Below, in pieces: positions 26,163-36,067 of a stretch of DNA of 64,000 nt. Under the pieces are notes generated by a model. That model saw only the letters and a program-made list of their open reading frames with translations. It had not been told where the DNA came from and did no database searches. The position numbers were made by a program, and so were the translations under genes. Source of the stretch: an uncultured Pelagibacteraceae bacterium (lineage in GTDB: Bacteria; Pseudomonadota; Alphaproteobacteria; Pelagibacterales; Pelagibacteraceae); contig CACGBZ010000002.1 of NCBI GenBank assembly GCA_902571425.1, positions 141,380 to 205,379 on the forward strand, written 5' to 3'. How positions within the stretch are numbered: the first letter of the stretch is position 1; each line of letters starts with the position of its first letter.

Positions 26163-28103
26163 ATGAATAAGATTCTTTCTCAAGCACTCAAAAAAGCTGT
26201 CTCTGAATATAGCCCACAAGTTAAGGAAGTTTCTAAGATAAATAAGCCTGATCTTTTCTCATTAAATAATGAAACAGAACTATTTCAAAATGACAAAGGC
26301 ATCATAATTAAAATCGATCGTTCGAAAGATGCGAATCTTACAGACTTTGGTAAAGCAACTTTAAAAGACAGATATTTAGGTTTGAACGAATCTTATCAAG
26401 ATTTATTTGCAAGAGTAGCAAGTACTTATGCAGATGATAATTTACATGCTCAAAGAATTTATAACTACATCAGTAATCTTTGGTTTATGCCAGCTACTCC
26501 AGTATTATCAAACGGTGGTACAAAAAGAGGATTACCAATTTCATGTTTTCTAAATGAAGCATCTGATAGCTTAGGAGGCATTCTTGATTTATGGAGCGAG
26601 AATGTTTGGTTAGCAGCAAAGGGTGGAGGAATTGGAAGTTACTGGGGTAACTTAAGATCTATTGGTGAAAAAATAGGAAGAGTTGGAAAAACTTCTGGAA
26701 TAATTCCTTTTATAAAAGTTATGGACTCTTTAACAATGGCTATAAGTCAAGGATCACTAAGAAGAGGTTCTGCAGCATGTTATCTTCCAATAGATCACCC
26801 TGAGATAGAAGAGTTTATTGAAATGAGAAGACCAACAGGTGGTGATCCAAATAGAAAAGCATTAAATTTACATCATGGAGTTTTAGTATCTGATGCATTT
26901 ATGAGAGCAGTAGAAACTGATGAGCAGTGGGCATTGAAAAGTCCAGCAGATGGTAGCATTCAACAAACCATTTCTGCAAGAAATTTATGGATAAGATTAT
27001 TAACCGCAAGAATTGAAACTGGTGAACCGTATATCATTTATATTGATACTGTTAATAGACAAATTCCACAGCATCACAAGTTAGCAAACCTTACAGTTAA
27101 AACTTCCAACTTATGTAGCGAAATAACTTTACCAACAGGAATTGATAAAGACGGAAGAGATAGAACAGCAGTATGTTGTTTGTCTTCGTTAAATTTAGAA
27201 AAATATGATGAGTGGAAAGATGATCCAGACATGATTAATGATGTTATGAGATTTTTAGATAACGTTTTATCTGATTTTATTAATAAAGCACCAGATCAAT
27301 TTAAAGATGCGAAATATTCAGCTGAAAGAGAAAGAAGTGTTGGATTAGGCGTAATGGGCTTTCACTCATTTTTACAAAAAAATAGAATTCCACTTGAATC
27401 AGTAATGGCAAAGTCATGGAATAAAAAAATATTTAAAAATATTGATGAAAAAGTTAATCAAGCATCTAAAGATTTGGCCGAGGAAAGAGGTGCCTGTCCA
27501 GATGCTGCTGAGTATGGTTATAAGGAAAGATTTTCAAACAAAACAGCTATAGCTCCAACAGCTTCTATTTCAATTATTTGTGGTGGAGCATCTCCAGGAG
27601 TTGAACCAATTGCAGCAAATAGTTACACACACAAAACCCTATCAGGTTCTTTTAATGTCAGAAATAGATATCTAGAAGAAATATTACAAAGTCATGGTAA
27701 AAATGATGATGAAACATGGTCTACCATTACTACAAATCAAGGATCTGTAAGTCATTTAGATTTCTTAACTGATTTAGAAAAAGATGTATTTAAAACAGCA
27801 TTTGAGCTTAACCAAAATTGGATAATTGAATTAAGTGGTGATAGAACTCCTTATATTTCACAAGCGCAATCAGTAAATTTGTTTTTACCAGCAGATGTTC
27901 ATAAAAAAGAATTACACAAAATTCATTTTGATGCATGGAAGAAAGGCTTAAAAAGCCTTTATTATTGTAGGTCAAAATCAATTCAGAGAGCTGAAAATAT
28001 CAATGATGCTAAATCAACTGATATTACGGCAAATGTTTATAAATCTAAAAATCAACAATCTAACGAACAGCAAGAGTACGAGGAGTGTTTATCATGTCAG
28101 TAG
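26163..28103 (+). CDS. nrdA: class I ribonucleotide reductase, alpha subunit
   Basis: Catalytic subunit reducing ribonucleoside diphosphates to deoxyribonucleotides. At 646 residues it is about 110 shorter than E. coli NrdA: the N-terminal ATP-cone is absent, so allosteric activity control by dATP may be missing. Present are LSNGGTKRGLPISCFL with the first redox Cys, NLCSEITLP with the active-site Asn, Cys and Glu, and C-terminal CLSC (642-645), the thiol pair reduced by thioredoxin or glutaredoxin. The stop overlaps nrdB by 10 bp. Confidence 0.95.
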   Translation: MNKILSQALKKAVSEYSPQVKEVSKINKPDLFSLNNETELFQNDKGIIIKIDRSKDANLTDFGKATLKDRYLGLNESYQDLFARVASTYADDNLHAQRIYNYISNLWFMPATPVLSNGGTKRGLPISCFLNEASDSLGGILDLWSENVWLAAKGGGIGSYWGNLRSIGEKIGRVGKTSGIIPFIKVMDSLTMAISQGSLRRGSAACYLPIDHPEIEEFIEMRRPTGGDPNRKALNLHHGVLVSDAFMRAVETDEQWALKSPADGSIQQTISARNLWIRLLTARIETGEPYIIYIDTVNRQIPQHHKLANLTVKTSNLCSEITLPTGIDKDGRDRTAVCCLSSLNLEKYDEWKDDPDMINDVMRFLDNVLSDFINKAPDQFKDAKYSAERERSVGLGVMGFHSFLQKNRIPLESVMAKSWNKKIFKNIDEKVNQASKDLAEERGACPDAAEYGYKERFSNKTAIAPTASISIICGGASPGVEPIAANSYTHKTLSGSFNVRNRYLEEILQSHGKNDDETWSTITTNQGSVSHLDFLTDLEKDVFKTAFELNQNWIIELSGDRTPYISQAQSVNLFLPADVHKKELHKIHFDAWKKGLKSLYYCRSKSIQRAENINDAKSTDITANVYKSKNQQSNEQQEYEECLSCQ

Positions 28104-29101
28104 CAGAAAAAATTAATAAAGAGATTATTCAACCAAAAAAAATGGGTCTATTAGTAGAAAACCCAGTTTACAAACCTTTTAGATATCCATGGTGTTATGA
28201 TGCATGGTTAACCCAACAAAGAATTCATTGGTTGCCAGAAGAAGTCCCTTTAGGAGATGATGTTAGAGATTGGCAAAAAAATTTATCTCAACCAGAAAAA
28301 AATTTATTAACACAAATTTTTAGGTTTTTTACTCAAGCAGATGTAGAAGTTAATAATTGTTATTTAAGGCATTATACAACTGTATTTAAACCAACAGAGG
28401 TATTAATGATGATGACGGCATTTGCAGCAATGGAAACAGTCCATGTAGCTGCCTATTCTCATCTTTTAGATACTATTGGTATGCCTGAGTCTGAATACTC
28501 AGCTTTCATGAAATATAAAGAGATGAAAGACAAGTACGATTACATGCAGGGTTTTAATGTAAATTCTAAAGAAGATATTGCAAAAACAGTTGCAGTGTTT
28601 AGTGCATTTACAGAAGGGTTACAGTTGTTTGCAAGTTTTGCAATTTTGTTAAATTTTCCAAGACATAATAAAATGAAGGGAATGGGACAGATAGTTACTT
28701 GGTCTGTAAGAGATGAAACACTTCATTGTAATTCTATGATCAGAATTTTTAAGGAGTTTATAAAAGAAAATCCTGAAATCTGGACACCTAAACTTAAAAA
28801 AGAACTTTATGAAGCTTGTAGAGTAATTGTTGAGCATGAAGATGCTTTTATTGATTTAGCTTTTGAAATGGGTCCAATGGAAGGTTTAACTGCTCAAGAA
28901 GTTAAAGATTATATTAGATTCATTGCTAATAGACGACTTATTCAATTAGGATTAGAGCCAATTTATGATGTTCAAAAAAATCCGCTAACTTGGTTAGATA
29001 CTATGCTTAATGCAGTTGAACATATGAATTTCTTTGAAGGTCGTGCAACAGAATATTCTAAGGCATCGACACAAGGTACTTGGGCAGAAGCTTTTAGTTA
29101 A
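28094..29101 (+). CDS. nrdB: class I ribonucleotide reductase, beta subunit
   Basis: Di-metal radical subunit. The ATG at 28094 is chosen over a GTG at 28085 because GAGGAG lies at the right distance before it and the protein then begins MSVAEKIN. Metal ligands are visible: Asp in FTQADVEV, Glu and His in METVHVAAY, and later EGLQLF and RDETLHCN. The Tyr of VHAAY-type spacing (E, +3 H, +7 Y) matches the radical tyrosine of class Ia. Length 335 residues. Co-transcribed with nrdA. Confidence 0.95.
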   Translation: MSVAEKINKEIIQPKKMGLLVENPVYKPFRYPWCYDAWLTQQRIHWLPEEVPLGDDVRDWQKNLSQPEKNLLTQIFRFFTQADVEVNNCYLRHYTTVFKPTEVLMMMTAFAAMETVHVAAYSHLLDTIGMPESEYSAFMKYKEMKDKYDYMQGFNVNSKEDIAKTVAVFSAFTEGLQLFASFAILLNFPRHNKMKGMGQIVTWSVRDETLHCNSMIRIFKEFIKENPEIWTPKLKKELYEACRVIVEHEDAFIDLAFEMGPMEGLTAQEVKDYIRFIANRRLIQLGLEPIYDVQKNPLTWLDTMLNAVEHMNFFEGRATEYSKASTQGTWAEAFS

Positions 29102-29109
29102 TATAAACA

Positions 29110-29283
29110 ATGTTAAGAAAATATTTAATAATATTTATTTTCTTATTTAGTTCAGCCTGTAATACAGTTACTGGCACAGTTGAGGGAACTGCATTAGGAG
29201 TGGTTAAAGATGTTAAAACCACATACCACTATTCAACTTGTATTTTTACAAAAGTAACTTGCGGAGATCTAGATCTGGACTGA
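29110..29283 (+). CDS. small lipoprotein, 57 residues
   Basis: ATG at 29110 to TGA at 29281-29283 lies in the gap between nrdB and prpC. Residues 1-17 form a signal peptide with lipobox SSAC, so Cys17 should be lipidated. The mature part NTVTGTVEGTALGVVKDVKT resembles small entericidin-like or NF038104-type lipoproteins, followed by two more Cys. It starts 8 bp after nrdB and ends 1 bp from the convergent prpC stop. Role unknown. Confidence 0.65.
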   Translation: MLRKYLIIFIFLFSSACNTVTGTVEGTALGVVKDVKTTYHYSTCIFTKVTCGDLDLD

Positions 29284-29284
29284 T

Positions 29285-30409
29285 CTATCTTTGATTTAAC
29301 TGCATCACTTTTCTGTGCTTGTTACCTTTGTAGCTAGCCAAAGGTCTTATCAGTTTATTCGCAGCGTGTTGCTCCATTATGTGAGCGGACCAACCTGTAA
29401 TTCTTGAAATTACAAATATGGGAGTGAAAAAATCAGTATCAAATCCCATTAGATGATAAGTAGGTCCTGTTGGATAATCTACATTAGGGTGAATATTTTT
29501 CTCTTTGATCATCACTTTTTCAACAATGTCATAGATTTTTTCAAATTTTTTATCTTTCTTAAGTTTAGCCACTTTACCAAAGTATTTTCGCATAGTTGGA
29601 ACTCTCGAGTCACCTGATTTATAAACTCTATGACCAAATCCCATCACCACTTCTTTATTTTTAAGCGCATTGTTTATCCATTTTAATGCATTTTCTGGTT
29701 TTTTAATTTTATTCATCATATGCATCACTTCTTCATTAGCCCCGCCGTGAAGTGGGCCTTTTAAACTTGCAATTGCACCTGTAATTGCTCCGTGTATGTC
29801 AGATAAGCTACTGGTAATTGTTCTTGCTGTAAAAGTTGAAACATTAAAACTATGTTCTGCATATAAAATTAAAGATACATCAAAAGCTTTAACAATTTCT
29901 TTTTGTGGAACTTTTCCAAAACACATATAAAAAAAGTTTTCAGCAAAGGTTAATGTTTTTTTAGGTTTAATTATTTTTTTACCTTTTCTTATTCTATAAA
30001 AAGCAGCTAAGGCAGTTGGAGTTTTTGCAAAAATTCTTAGAGCTTTTCTCATATTTGCTTCTGGTGAAGAATCTGTAGTTTCTTTATCCTCTAATCCCAT
30101 TACACTCACAGCTGTTCTTGCAACATCCATTGGATGAGATTTCTTTGGCATATGTTTTATTATTTCATATAAATTTTTTGTTAGTTCTCTGTTGTTTCTT
30201 TCTTCTTTTTCAAATTGTCTAAGTTGGATAGTATTCGGGAGATCCTTATTAAGAATAAGATATGCAACTTCCTCAAATCTACAATATTCACATAAATCTT
30301 GAGCTGCATACCCTCTATAAGTAAGAGAATTTATTTCTGGCATTACTTTTGAAACTTCCGTTTCATCTACAACAATACCTAGTAAGCCTTTTTTAATATC
30401 ATCACTCAT
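29285..30409 (-). CDS. prpC: 2-methylcitrate synthase
   Basis: Condenses propionyl-CoA with oxaloacetate (citrate synthase fold, 374 residues). Catalytic His residues lie in LHGGANEEVM and FGHRVYK, and the short N-terminus without the extended citrate synthase domain is typical of PrpC. It is third in the minus-strand operon prpD-prpB-prpC, whose genes touch or overlap by 1 bp. Context makes methylcitrate synthase more likely than GltA. Confidence 0.93.
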   Translation of the reverse strand: MSDDIKKGLLGIVVDETEVSKVMPEINSLTYRGYAAQDLCEYCRFEEVAYLILNKDLPNTIQLRQFEKEERNNRELTKNLYEIIKHMPKKSHPMDVARTAVSVMGLEDKETTDSSPEANMRKALRIFAKTPTALAAFYRIRKGKKIIKPKKTLTFAENFFYMCFGKVPQKEIVKAFDVSLILYAEHSFNVSTFTARTITSSLSDIHGAITGAIASLKGPLHGGANEEVMHMMNKIKKPENALKWINNALKNKEVVMGFGHRVYKSGDSRVPTMRKYFGKVAKLKKDKKFEKIYDIVEKVMIKEKNIHPNVDYPTGPTYHLMGFDTDFFTPIFVISRITGWSAHIMEQHAANKLIRPLASYKGNKHRKVMQLNQR

Positions 30410-31305
30410 TATTCATGTCCTTCCGTACTAAAATTATAAATTTTTTCATCTAATGAATTATATTTTTCATAATCGACTAATTCGTAAAGTCTTTTCCTAG
30501 TTTGCATCTTATCAATAATGTTATTTTGATGTCCATTTGCATAAATGTCTCTCAATCCGTCTTCGACATTTTTCATTGCTAATCTTTGTGAGGTTACTGG
30601 ATAAATAACTATATTATACCCAAAATTTTCTAATTCTTTGTAATTAAACAATTTCGATTTACCAAATTCAGTCATATTAGCTAACAAGTAAACAGACAAT
30701 TCTTTACGAACTTTTTCAAAATCTTTTTCATCTTCAAGAGCTTCTGGGAAAATAATTTCAGCACCAGCATCAATGTAGGCTTTGCATCTTTCAATCATTT
30801 TATCTAAACCTTCAACACTTTTAGCATCTGAACGTGCAATAATTTTAAAATTTCGATCTTTTTTAGTAGCAACACATTCTTTTATTTTTTTAACCATAGC
30901 ATCAGTTGAAATAAGTTCTTTATTATCAAGATGCCCACATCTTTTTCTTTCAATCTGATCCTCTAGGTGAACACCTGTTATTCCAAAATCTTCAAATGTT
31001 TCTATGGTTTCTTTACAAGATTTAAATCCTGTATCGATATCAACTATTGTTGGAAGATTAGTTACTCTCGAAATTAGATAAGATCTTGTGCTAACATCTT
31101 GTAGAGTTGTTAAGCCAATATCAGGAAAACCAAGATCATTAGCCATTACTCCACCGGATACATAAACTGCATCATATCCAATTTCTTCTATAAGCTTTGC
31201 TGTCAAAGGATTGTATGCACCTGGCACTCTTAATATTTTATTTGATTTTAATTTTTGATCAAAATCTAATCTTTTTTGACTTGGTTCTTTTTCTACAAAG
31301 TGCAT
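30409..31305 (-). CDS. prpB: 2-methylisocitrate lyase
   Basis: Splits 2-methylisocitrate to pyruvate and succinate. The 298-residue protein has the isocitrate-lyase-superfamily motif KRCGH (catalytic Cys) in LEDQIERKRCGH, and SGGVMANDLGFPD and VDIDTGF for Mg and substrate binding. Located between prpD and prpC, single-base overlaps on both sides. Other PEP-mutase family activities are less likely in this operon. Confidence 0.93.
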   Translation of the reverse strand: MHFVEKEPSQKRLDFDQKLKSNKILRVPGAYNPLTAKLIEEIGYDAVYVSGGVMANDLGFPDIGLTTLQDVSTRSYLISRVTNLPTIVDIDTGFKSCKETIETFEDFGITGVHLEDQIERKRCGHLDNKELISTDAMVKKIKECVATKKDRNFKIIARSDAKSVEGLDKMIERCKAYIDAGAEIIFPEALEDEKDFEKVRKELSVYLLANMTEFGKSKLFNYKELENFGYNIVIYPVTSQRLAMKNVEDGLRDIYANGHQNNIIDKMQTRKRLYELVDYEKYNSLDEKIYNFSTEGHE

Positions 31306-32807
31306 TAAAAAATTCCTTTTTTATTATTTCGTTTTAATTTATTTCTTCTAACTTTAATATTCAATTTATGAAGTTGACCTGATTTTAAATTTCTTAAATT
31401 TTGTACTGTTTTTAAAAAACGATTGCTTTCTTTCTTATCCAAAATACCCTCAGTTAAAGTTAAAAATTTATTTATATAATTTTCTCTCTTAAACGGTCTT
31501 GCTCCATATGGATGTGCGTCTGCTCTATCAAGTTTCTCTGTTATTTTTTTTCCATTGTTAAGTGTTACAACTACTTTAGCTCCAAAAGCTTTATTTTTTG
31601 GATTTGGATCATGATATTTCTTTGTCCATTTTTTATCTTCATATGTTTTAATTGATCTCCAAATTTTAATTGTACTTTTTCTATTTGCTCTTGCTTTAGT
31701 ATAAGATTTAACATGATGCCAATCTCCGTCTTCTAAAGCTACAGCAAATATATACATTATAGAATGATCTAATGTTTCTCTACTAGCCTTGGGATCCATT
31801 TTTTGTGGATCATTAGCACCTGTTCCAATCACATAATGAGTGTGATGACTTGTAAAAATATCAATTTTTTTTATATAATTTAGATTATTAATTTTTGTTT
31901 TTAGCTTTTTAGCTAGATCAATTAATGCCTGGGATTGATATTCAGCAGAATATTCTTTTGTATATGTCTCTAATATAGTTTTTTTACTCTCACCTTTTTT
32001 TGGTAAAGGGACTTTGTAGTTTGCTTTTTTTCCATCCAATATTCTTGCTATTACACTATCTTCACCTTCATATATTGGACTTGGAGCACCTTCACCTCTC
32101 ATAGTTCTATCTACAGCTTCGATAGCAAGCTTACCAGCATGAGCAGGAGCATAAGCTTTCCAACTTGAAATTTCTCCTTTTCTAGATTGTCTCGTAGATA
32201 TTGATGTATGTAATGCCTGTTGAACAGCTTGATATATAGTTTCAGTATTTAATTTTAGCATTGTTCCTAATCCAGCAGCAACACTAGGGCCTAAATGAGC
32301 AATGTGGTCAACTTTATGCTTATGTAAACAAATCCCTTTTACTAAATTAACTTGAACTTCGTATGCAGTAATTATTCCTCTTAATAAATCCAATCCACTT
32401 TTTTTGTTTTGTTGTGCTACACTAATAAGAGGAGGAATGTTGTCACCTGGATGACTATAATCTGCAGCTAAGAAAGTATCATGAAAATCTAATTCTCTAA
32501 CAGCTGTACCATTTGACCATGCTGCCCATTCACAATCAAATTTTAATTTTGAGTTTACACCAAATAAAGTTGCACCATTTTTTCTAGGGTGTCTTAAAGC
32601 CATTTCTCTAGATGAGATTACTGGCTTTCTGTTTAATGAAGCAATTGCAACAGAAGCATTATCAATAATTCTATTGATAACCATTTCAATAGCATCTTTA
32701 TTTAATTTAGCATTATCGCTTGCTATCTCTGCAATTTTCCACGCAAGCTGTTTCTTCTTTGGAAGATTAATTTTTGATGGATATACTTTAACTGTGTGTA
32801 ATAACAA
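31305..32807 (-). CDS. prpD: 2-methylcitrate dehydratase
   Basis: Dehydrates 2-methylcitrate to methylaconitate in propionate catabolism. The 500-residue MmgE/PrpD protein has the family stretch [29 protein letters not shown] (about 98-126), [14 protein letters not shown] and the C-terminal [19 protein letters not shown]. First gene of prpDBC. No acnD or prpF is nearby, so the rehydration step presumably uses ordinary aconitase. Only 53 bp separate it from gph, which runs in the same direction upstream. Confidence 0.93.
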   Translation of the reverse strand: MLLHTVKVYPSKINLPKKKQLAWKIAEIASDNAKLNKDAIEMVINRIIDNASVAIASLNRKPVISSREMALRHPRKNGATLFGVNSKLKFDCEWAAWSNGTAVRELDFHDTFLAADYSHPGDNIPPLISVAQQNKKSGLDLLRGIITAYEVQVNLVKGICLHKHKVDHIAHLGPSVAAGLGTMLKLNTETIYQAVQQALHTSISTRQSRKGEISSWKAYAPAHAGKLAIEAVDRTMRGEGAPSPIYEGEDSVIARILDGKKANYKVPLPKKGESKKTILETYTKEYSAEYQSQALIDLAKKLKTKINNLNYIKKIDIFTSHHTHYVIGTGANDPQKMDPKASRETLDHSIMYIFAVALEDGDWHHVKSYTKARANRKSTIKIWRSIKTYEDKKWTKKYHDPNPKNKAFGAKVVVTLNNGKKITEKLDRADAHPYGARPFKRENYINKFLTLTEGILDKKESNRFLKTVQNLRNLKSGQLHKLNIKVRRNKLKRNNKKGIF

Positions 32808-32860
32808 AATTACTCCTTATTTGTGATTTTGTTTTAATAGTTAAAATAAATTAATCAATA

Positions 32861-33526
32861 TTAAAGATATTCTGATACTATTTTCTCAATGCCTACAAAG
32901 TCTTTTATAATGTGATTATGATAAATTTCCTCAGATCTTTTTTCTGTATATCCATATTTTAGTAATATTATTGGAATTTCAGCAGCCTTAGCAGCATTAG
33001 CATCTGTCTCGCTGTCACCGATCATAATCGATTTATTTTTATCTCCATCTAAAATCTCAATTGTAGTTGTTAAATGTCGAGGGTCTGGTTTGCAATATTC
33101 AAAAGTATTATAACCCGCAACATATTCAAAATAATCATAAATCCCAATTTTTTTTAAAAGATCAACTGCTAAGTGTTCAGTTTTATTTGTACATACTGCC
33201 ATAGAAATATTTTCATTTTTACACCAATTTAAAAATTCCTTAACACCATTAATTAATTTACTTTCATGTAAAATATTTTTTCCATAATAGGATAAAAATT
33301 CATCAGTCATTTCGTTTTGAATTTTTTCATCAAACCACTTCCATTGACCATTAGCTTTTGCCATCATAGCTTTTGCTCCTTTGCCAACAGCATTTTTTAA
33401 TTCTCCTAAAGTTTTTGTAGGATAACCAAATTTTTTCATTACATGGTTATGTGCGCGTATTAAATCTGGAGCGGTATCCACTAATGTGCCGTCTAAATCA
33501 AATAAAATTGTAAATTTTTGTTTCAT
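32861..33526 (-). CDS. gph: phosphoglycolate phosphatase-like HAD hydrolase
   Basis: A 221-residue HAD phosphatase: motif I DLDGTLVDT (9-17) carries the nucleophile Asp, motif II is AVCTNKT, the Lys is in CKPDP and motif III is MIGDSETDANAAK. The helical cap has Gph features (VGKGAKAMM). It would clear 2-phosphoglycolate from DNA repair or other sources. Related HAD specificities cannot be excluded. Divergent from the glmU remnant. Confidence 0.88.
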   Translation of the reverse strand: MKQKFTILFDLDGTLVDTAPDLIRAHNHVMKKFGYPTKTLGELKNAVGKGAKAMMAKANGQWKWFDEKIQNEMTDEFLSYYGKNILHESKLINGVKEFLNWCKNENISMAVCTNKTEHLAVDLLKKIGIYDYFEYVAGYNTFEYCKPDPRHLTTTIEILDGDKNKSIMIGDSETDANAAKAAEIPIILLKYGYTEKRSEEIYHNHIIKDFVGIEKIVSEYL

Positions 33527-33595
33527 TATTAAAGTATTTTAAAGAAATAAATTGTGAATTAATCAAACAATATACTTAATATAAATAAGGTCAAA

Positions 33596-33653
33596 ATGAA
33601 AGACTCAAGTCAAAAAAAAACTCAGAGAAAAATTTATAAAATCAGGAGTTAAG
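33596..33653 (+). other. in-frame remnant of the GlmU linker preceding the acetyltransferase ORF, with A9 tract
   Basis: Between the stop TGA at 33597-33599 and the ATG at 33654 the glmU frame reads [13 protein letters not shown], which fits the linker helix that joins the two halves of normal GlmU. A separate ATG at 33596, with AAGG upstream, opens a different frame that would join the glmU frame if the A9 tract at 33612-33620 were one base shorter. So this is either relict coding sequence, a slippage site or a homopolymer error. Confidence 0.55.
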
Positions 33654-34208
33654 ATGATTGGCCCTGAAACTATTTTTTTTTCGAAAGATACAAAGATTGG
33701 AAAGAAAGTAACTATAGAACCTTATGTCGTTATTGGTTCTAAGGTTAAAATTGGGAACAATGTAATTGTAAAATCTTTTTCACATTTAGAGTCATGTAAA
33801 ATTGAGAATAAAGTTGAGATAGGTCCATATGCCAGAATAAGACCCAATACAATTTTAAAAGAAGGATCCAAAGTAGGTAATTTTGTAGAGATTAAAAAAA
33901 GTACTTTAGGGAATAAATCTAAAGTTAATCATTTATCTTATGTGGGAGATGCTCAAATAGGAAAATCTGTAAATATTGGAGCAGGTACAATTACTTGTAA
34001 TTATGACGGAGTAAACAAGAATAAAACAAATATTAAAGATAAAGTATTTATAGGTTCAAACTCTTCCTTAGTTGCCCCAGTCACTATAAATAAAGATAGT
34101 ATTGTTGGAGCTGGATCAGTAATAACAAAGAATGTTAGAAAAAAATCTTTGGCACTTACAAGGTCACCACAATTAGAGGTTAAGAATTACAAAAGAAAGA
34201 AAAAATAA
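33654..34208 (+). CDS. GlmU C-terminal acetyltransferase domain only
   Basis: A 184-residue left-handed beta-helix protein equivalent to the second half of GlmU, which acetylates glucosamine-1-phosphate. [18 protein letters not shown] opens as in GlmU right after the linker; [30 protein letters not shown] and [14 protein letters not shown] are GlmU-specific and include the catalytic His and acetyl-CoA site. The uridylyltransferase half is absent. It sits 3 bp before glmS, so the position of a normal glmU-glmS pair is kept. The N-terminal activity must come from another gene. Confidence 0.85.
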   Translation: MIGPETIFFSKDTKIGKKVTIEPYVVIGSKVKIGNNVIVKSFSHLESCKIENKVEIGPYARIRPNTILKEGSKVGNFVEIKKSTLGNKSKVNHLSYVGDAQIGKSVNIGAGTITCNYDGVNKNKTNIKDKVFIGSNSSLVAPVTINKDSIVGAGSVITKNVRKKSLALTRSPQLEVKNYKRKKK

Positions 34209-34211
34209 TTT

Positions 34212-36032
34212 ATGTGTGGAATTATTGGAATATCTAGCAACAAACCTGTTTCTGCAAATATAATTAATTCATTAAAAAAATTAGAATACAGAGGATATGA
34301 TTCAGCAGGTATAGCGACACTTTCAGATGGTGAAATTAATGAAATAAAATCCGAGGGAAGAGTAGATAAATTAGAAAATAATTTTGATTTAAAAAACTTA
34401 AGAGGAAACATTGGTATAGGGCATGTAAGATGGGCTACTCATGGAATTCCTAACAGTTTAAATGCACATCCTCATTCCTCTCACAATGTATCAGTAGTTC
34501 ACAATGGAATTATTGAAAACTCTACAATATTAAAAAAACATTTAACTAACAAAGGACACAAATTTAAATCACAGACAGATACCGAAGTAATCGTTCATTT
34601 AATAACAGAAAATTTAAAAACTTCAGAACTCGAGGAAGCTATAACAAAAACATTAAAACAGCTCCATGGTAGCTTTGCTCTTGGAATTGTTTTTAAAGAG
34701 ATGCCAGACTTAATAGTTGGTGCTAGAAGAGGATCACCGCTAGCTGTTGGCTATGGTCCAAATGAAAACTATCTAGGATCAGACTCCTATGCTTTGAAAT
34801 CTATGACGAATAAGATCACGTATCTTGATGATGGTGAATTCTGTTTTGTAAAAAAGGATGAAGTTCTTTTTTTTAATGAAGAAGGAAAAAAAGTTAATAA
34901 AAAAATATTAGAATTATCATTAGATGAAGCTAGTTATGACAAAGGTGATTTCAAACATTTTATGGCAAAAGAAATTGAAGAACAACCAACAACAATTAAA
35001 ACTGGAATAAAAGAATACGTAGATAATGTAAATAAAGAGATAAATATTTTTAATTTTCCATGGAAAATAGAAGAGATTAATTCAATAACTTTAATTGGAT
35101 GTGGAACTGCATACCATTCTTGTTTAATGGCTAAATATTGGTTTGAGGAACTTACAACTTTAGATGTAAACATAGATATAGCGTCAGAATTTAGATATAG
35201 AAAAAATAGATTTAAAAAAGACACTTTATATATCTTTGTTTCTCAATCAGGTGAGACTGCAGATACTTATGCAGCTTTAGATATATGTAACAAAAACAGC
35301 ATGAAAACATGCGCTGTAGTTAATGTAATCGAGAGCTCAATAGCAAGAGATTCTAATTTTGTTTTACCAATTCATTGTGGACCTGAAATCGGAGTTGCTT
35401 CAACAAAAGCATTTCTAGGTCAAATACTTGTTTTATATATTTTAGCTTTAAAACTTGGATCAATCAGAAATGAAATAGAAAAAAAACAATACCAAGAAAA
35501 ACTTAAAGACTTAAAAGCTTTGCCTGGCTTAATAGAAAAAACATTACTTCATGATAATGACATCCAGGCAATATCCTCAACATTTAACGAGGCAAAGGGT
35601 TCAATGTTTTTAGGAAGAGGTTATTCATATCCGATAGCTTTAGAAGGTGCACTAAAACTTAAAGAACTTTCATATGTTCATGCTGAAGGATATCCAGCGG
35701 GGGAAATGAAGCATGGACCTTTAGCTTTAATAGAAGAGGGAATGCCTGTAGTGGTTTTGGCACCTAGAGATAATTATTACAAAAAAACAATTTCGAACAT
35801 GCAGGAAGTGATTGCTAGAGGGGCAAAAGTGTTATTGATAACCAATAAGAGTAAAGATGAAGTTGTGTCTGAAAATATATGGGAAACTATTGAAGTTGAG
35901 AATACAAATGATGACTTACTTCCATTCCTTTTGACTATTCCACTTCAAAAACTTGCTTATTACTCTGCTCTTAAAAAAGGTTATGACATTGATAAGCCTA
36001 GAAATTTGGCTAAATCTGTCACTGTTGAATAA
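34212..36032 (+). CDS. glmS: glutamine-fructose-6-phosphate aminotransferase
   Basis: Makes glucosamine-6-phosphate for peptidoglycan and LPS. The 606-residue protein starts MCGIIGI, leaving Cys as the N-terminal nucleophile after Met removal. The glutaminase domain (1-240, with GHVRWATHG and HNGIIEN) is followed by two SIS isomerase domains (SQSGETADT; the C-terminus DKPRNLAKSVTVE carries the conserved DxPRNLAKSVTVE end). Follows the glmU remnant after 3 bp. Confidence 0.97.
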   Translation: MCGIIGISSNKPVSANIINSLKKLEYRGYDSAGIATLSDGEINEIKSEGRVDKLENNFDLKNLRGNIGIGHVRWATHGIPNSLNAHPHSSHNVSVVHNGIIENSTILKKHLTNKGHKFKSQTDTEVIVHLITENLKTSELEEAITKTLKQLHGSFALGIVFKEMPDLIVGARRGSPLAVGYGPNENYLGSDSYALKSMTNKITYLDDGEFCFVKKDEVLFFNEEGKKVNKKILELSLDEASYDKGDFKHFMAKEIEEQPTTIKTGIKEYVDNVNKEINIFNFPWKIEEINSITLIGCGTAYHSCLMAKYWFEELTTLDVNIDIASEFRYRKNRFKKDTLYIFVSQSGETADTYAALDICNKNSMKTCAVVNVIESSIARDSNFVLPIHCGPEIGVASTKAFLGQILVLYILALKLGSIRNEIEKKQYQEKLKDLKALPGLIEKTLLHDNDIQAISSTFNEAKGSMFLGRGYSYPIALEGALKLKELSYVHAEGYPAGEMKHGPLALIEEGMPVVVLAPRDNYYKKTISNMQEVIARGAKVLLITNKSKDEVVSENIWETIEVENTNDDLLPFLLTIPLQKLAYYSALKKGYDIDKPRNLAKSVTVE

Positions 36033-36067
36033 ACTTTAAACTCTGTTAAAACACCCTTAGGTTGAAT

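Noticed and set aside
28085-28093. GTG at 28085 as nrdB start
   Set aside because: The ATG at 28094 has a well-placed GAGGAG and gives the expected N-terminus.
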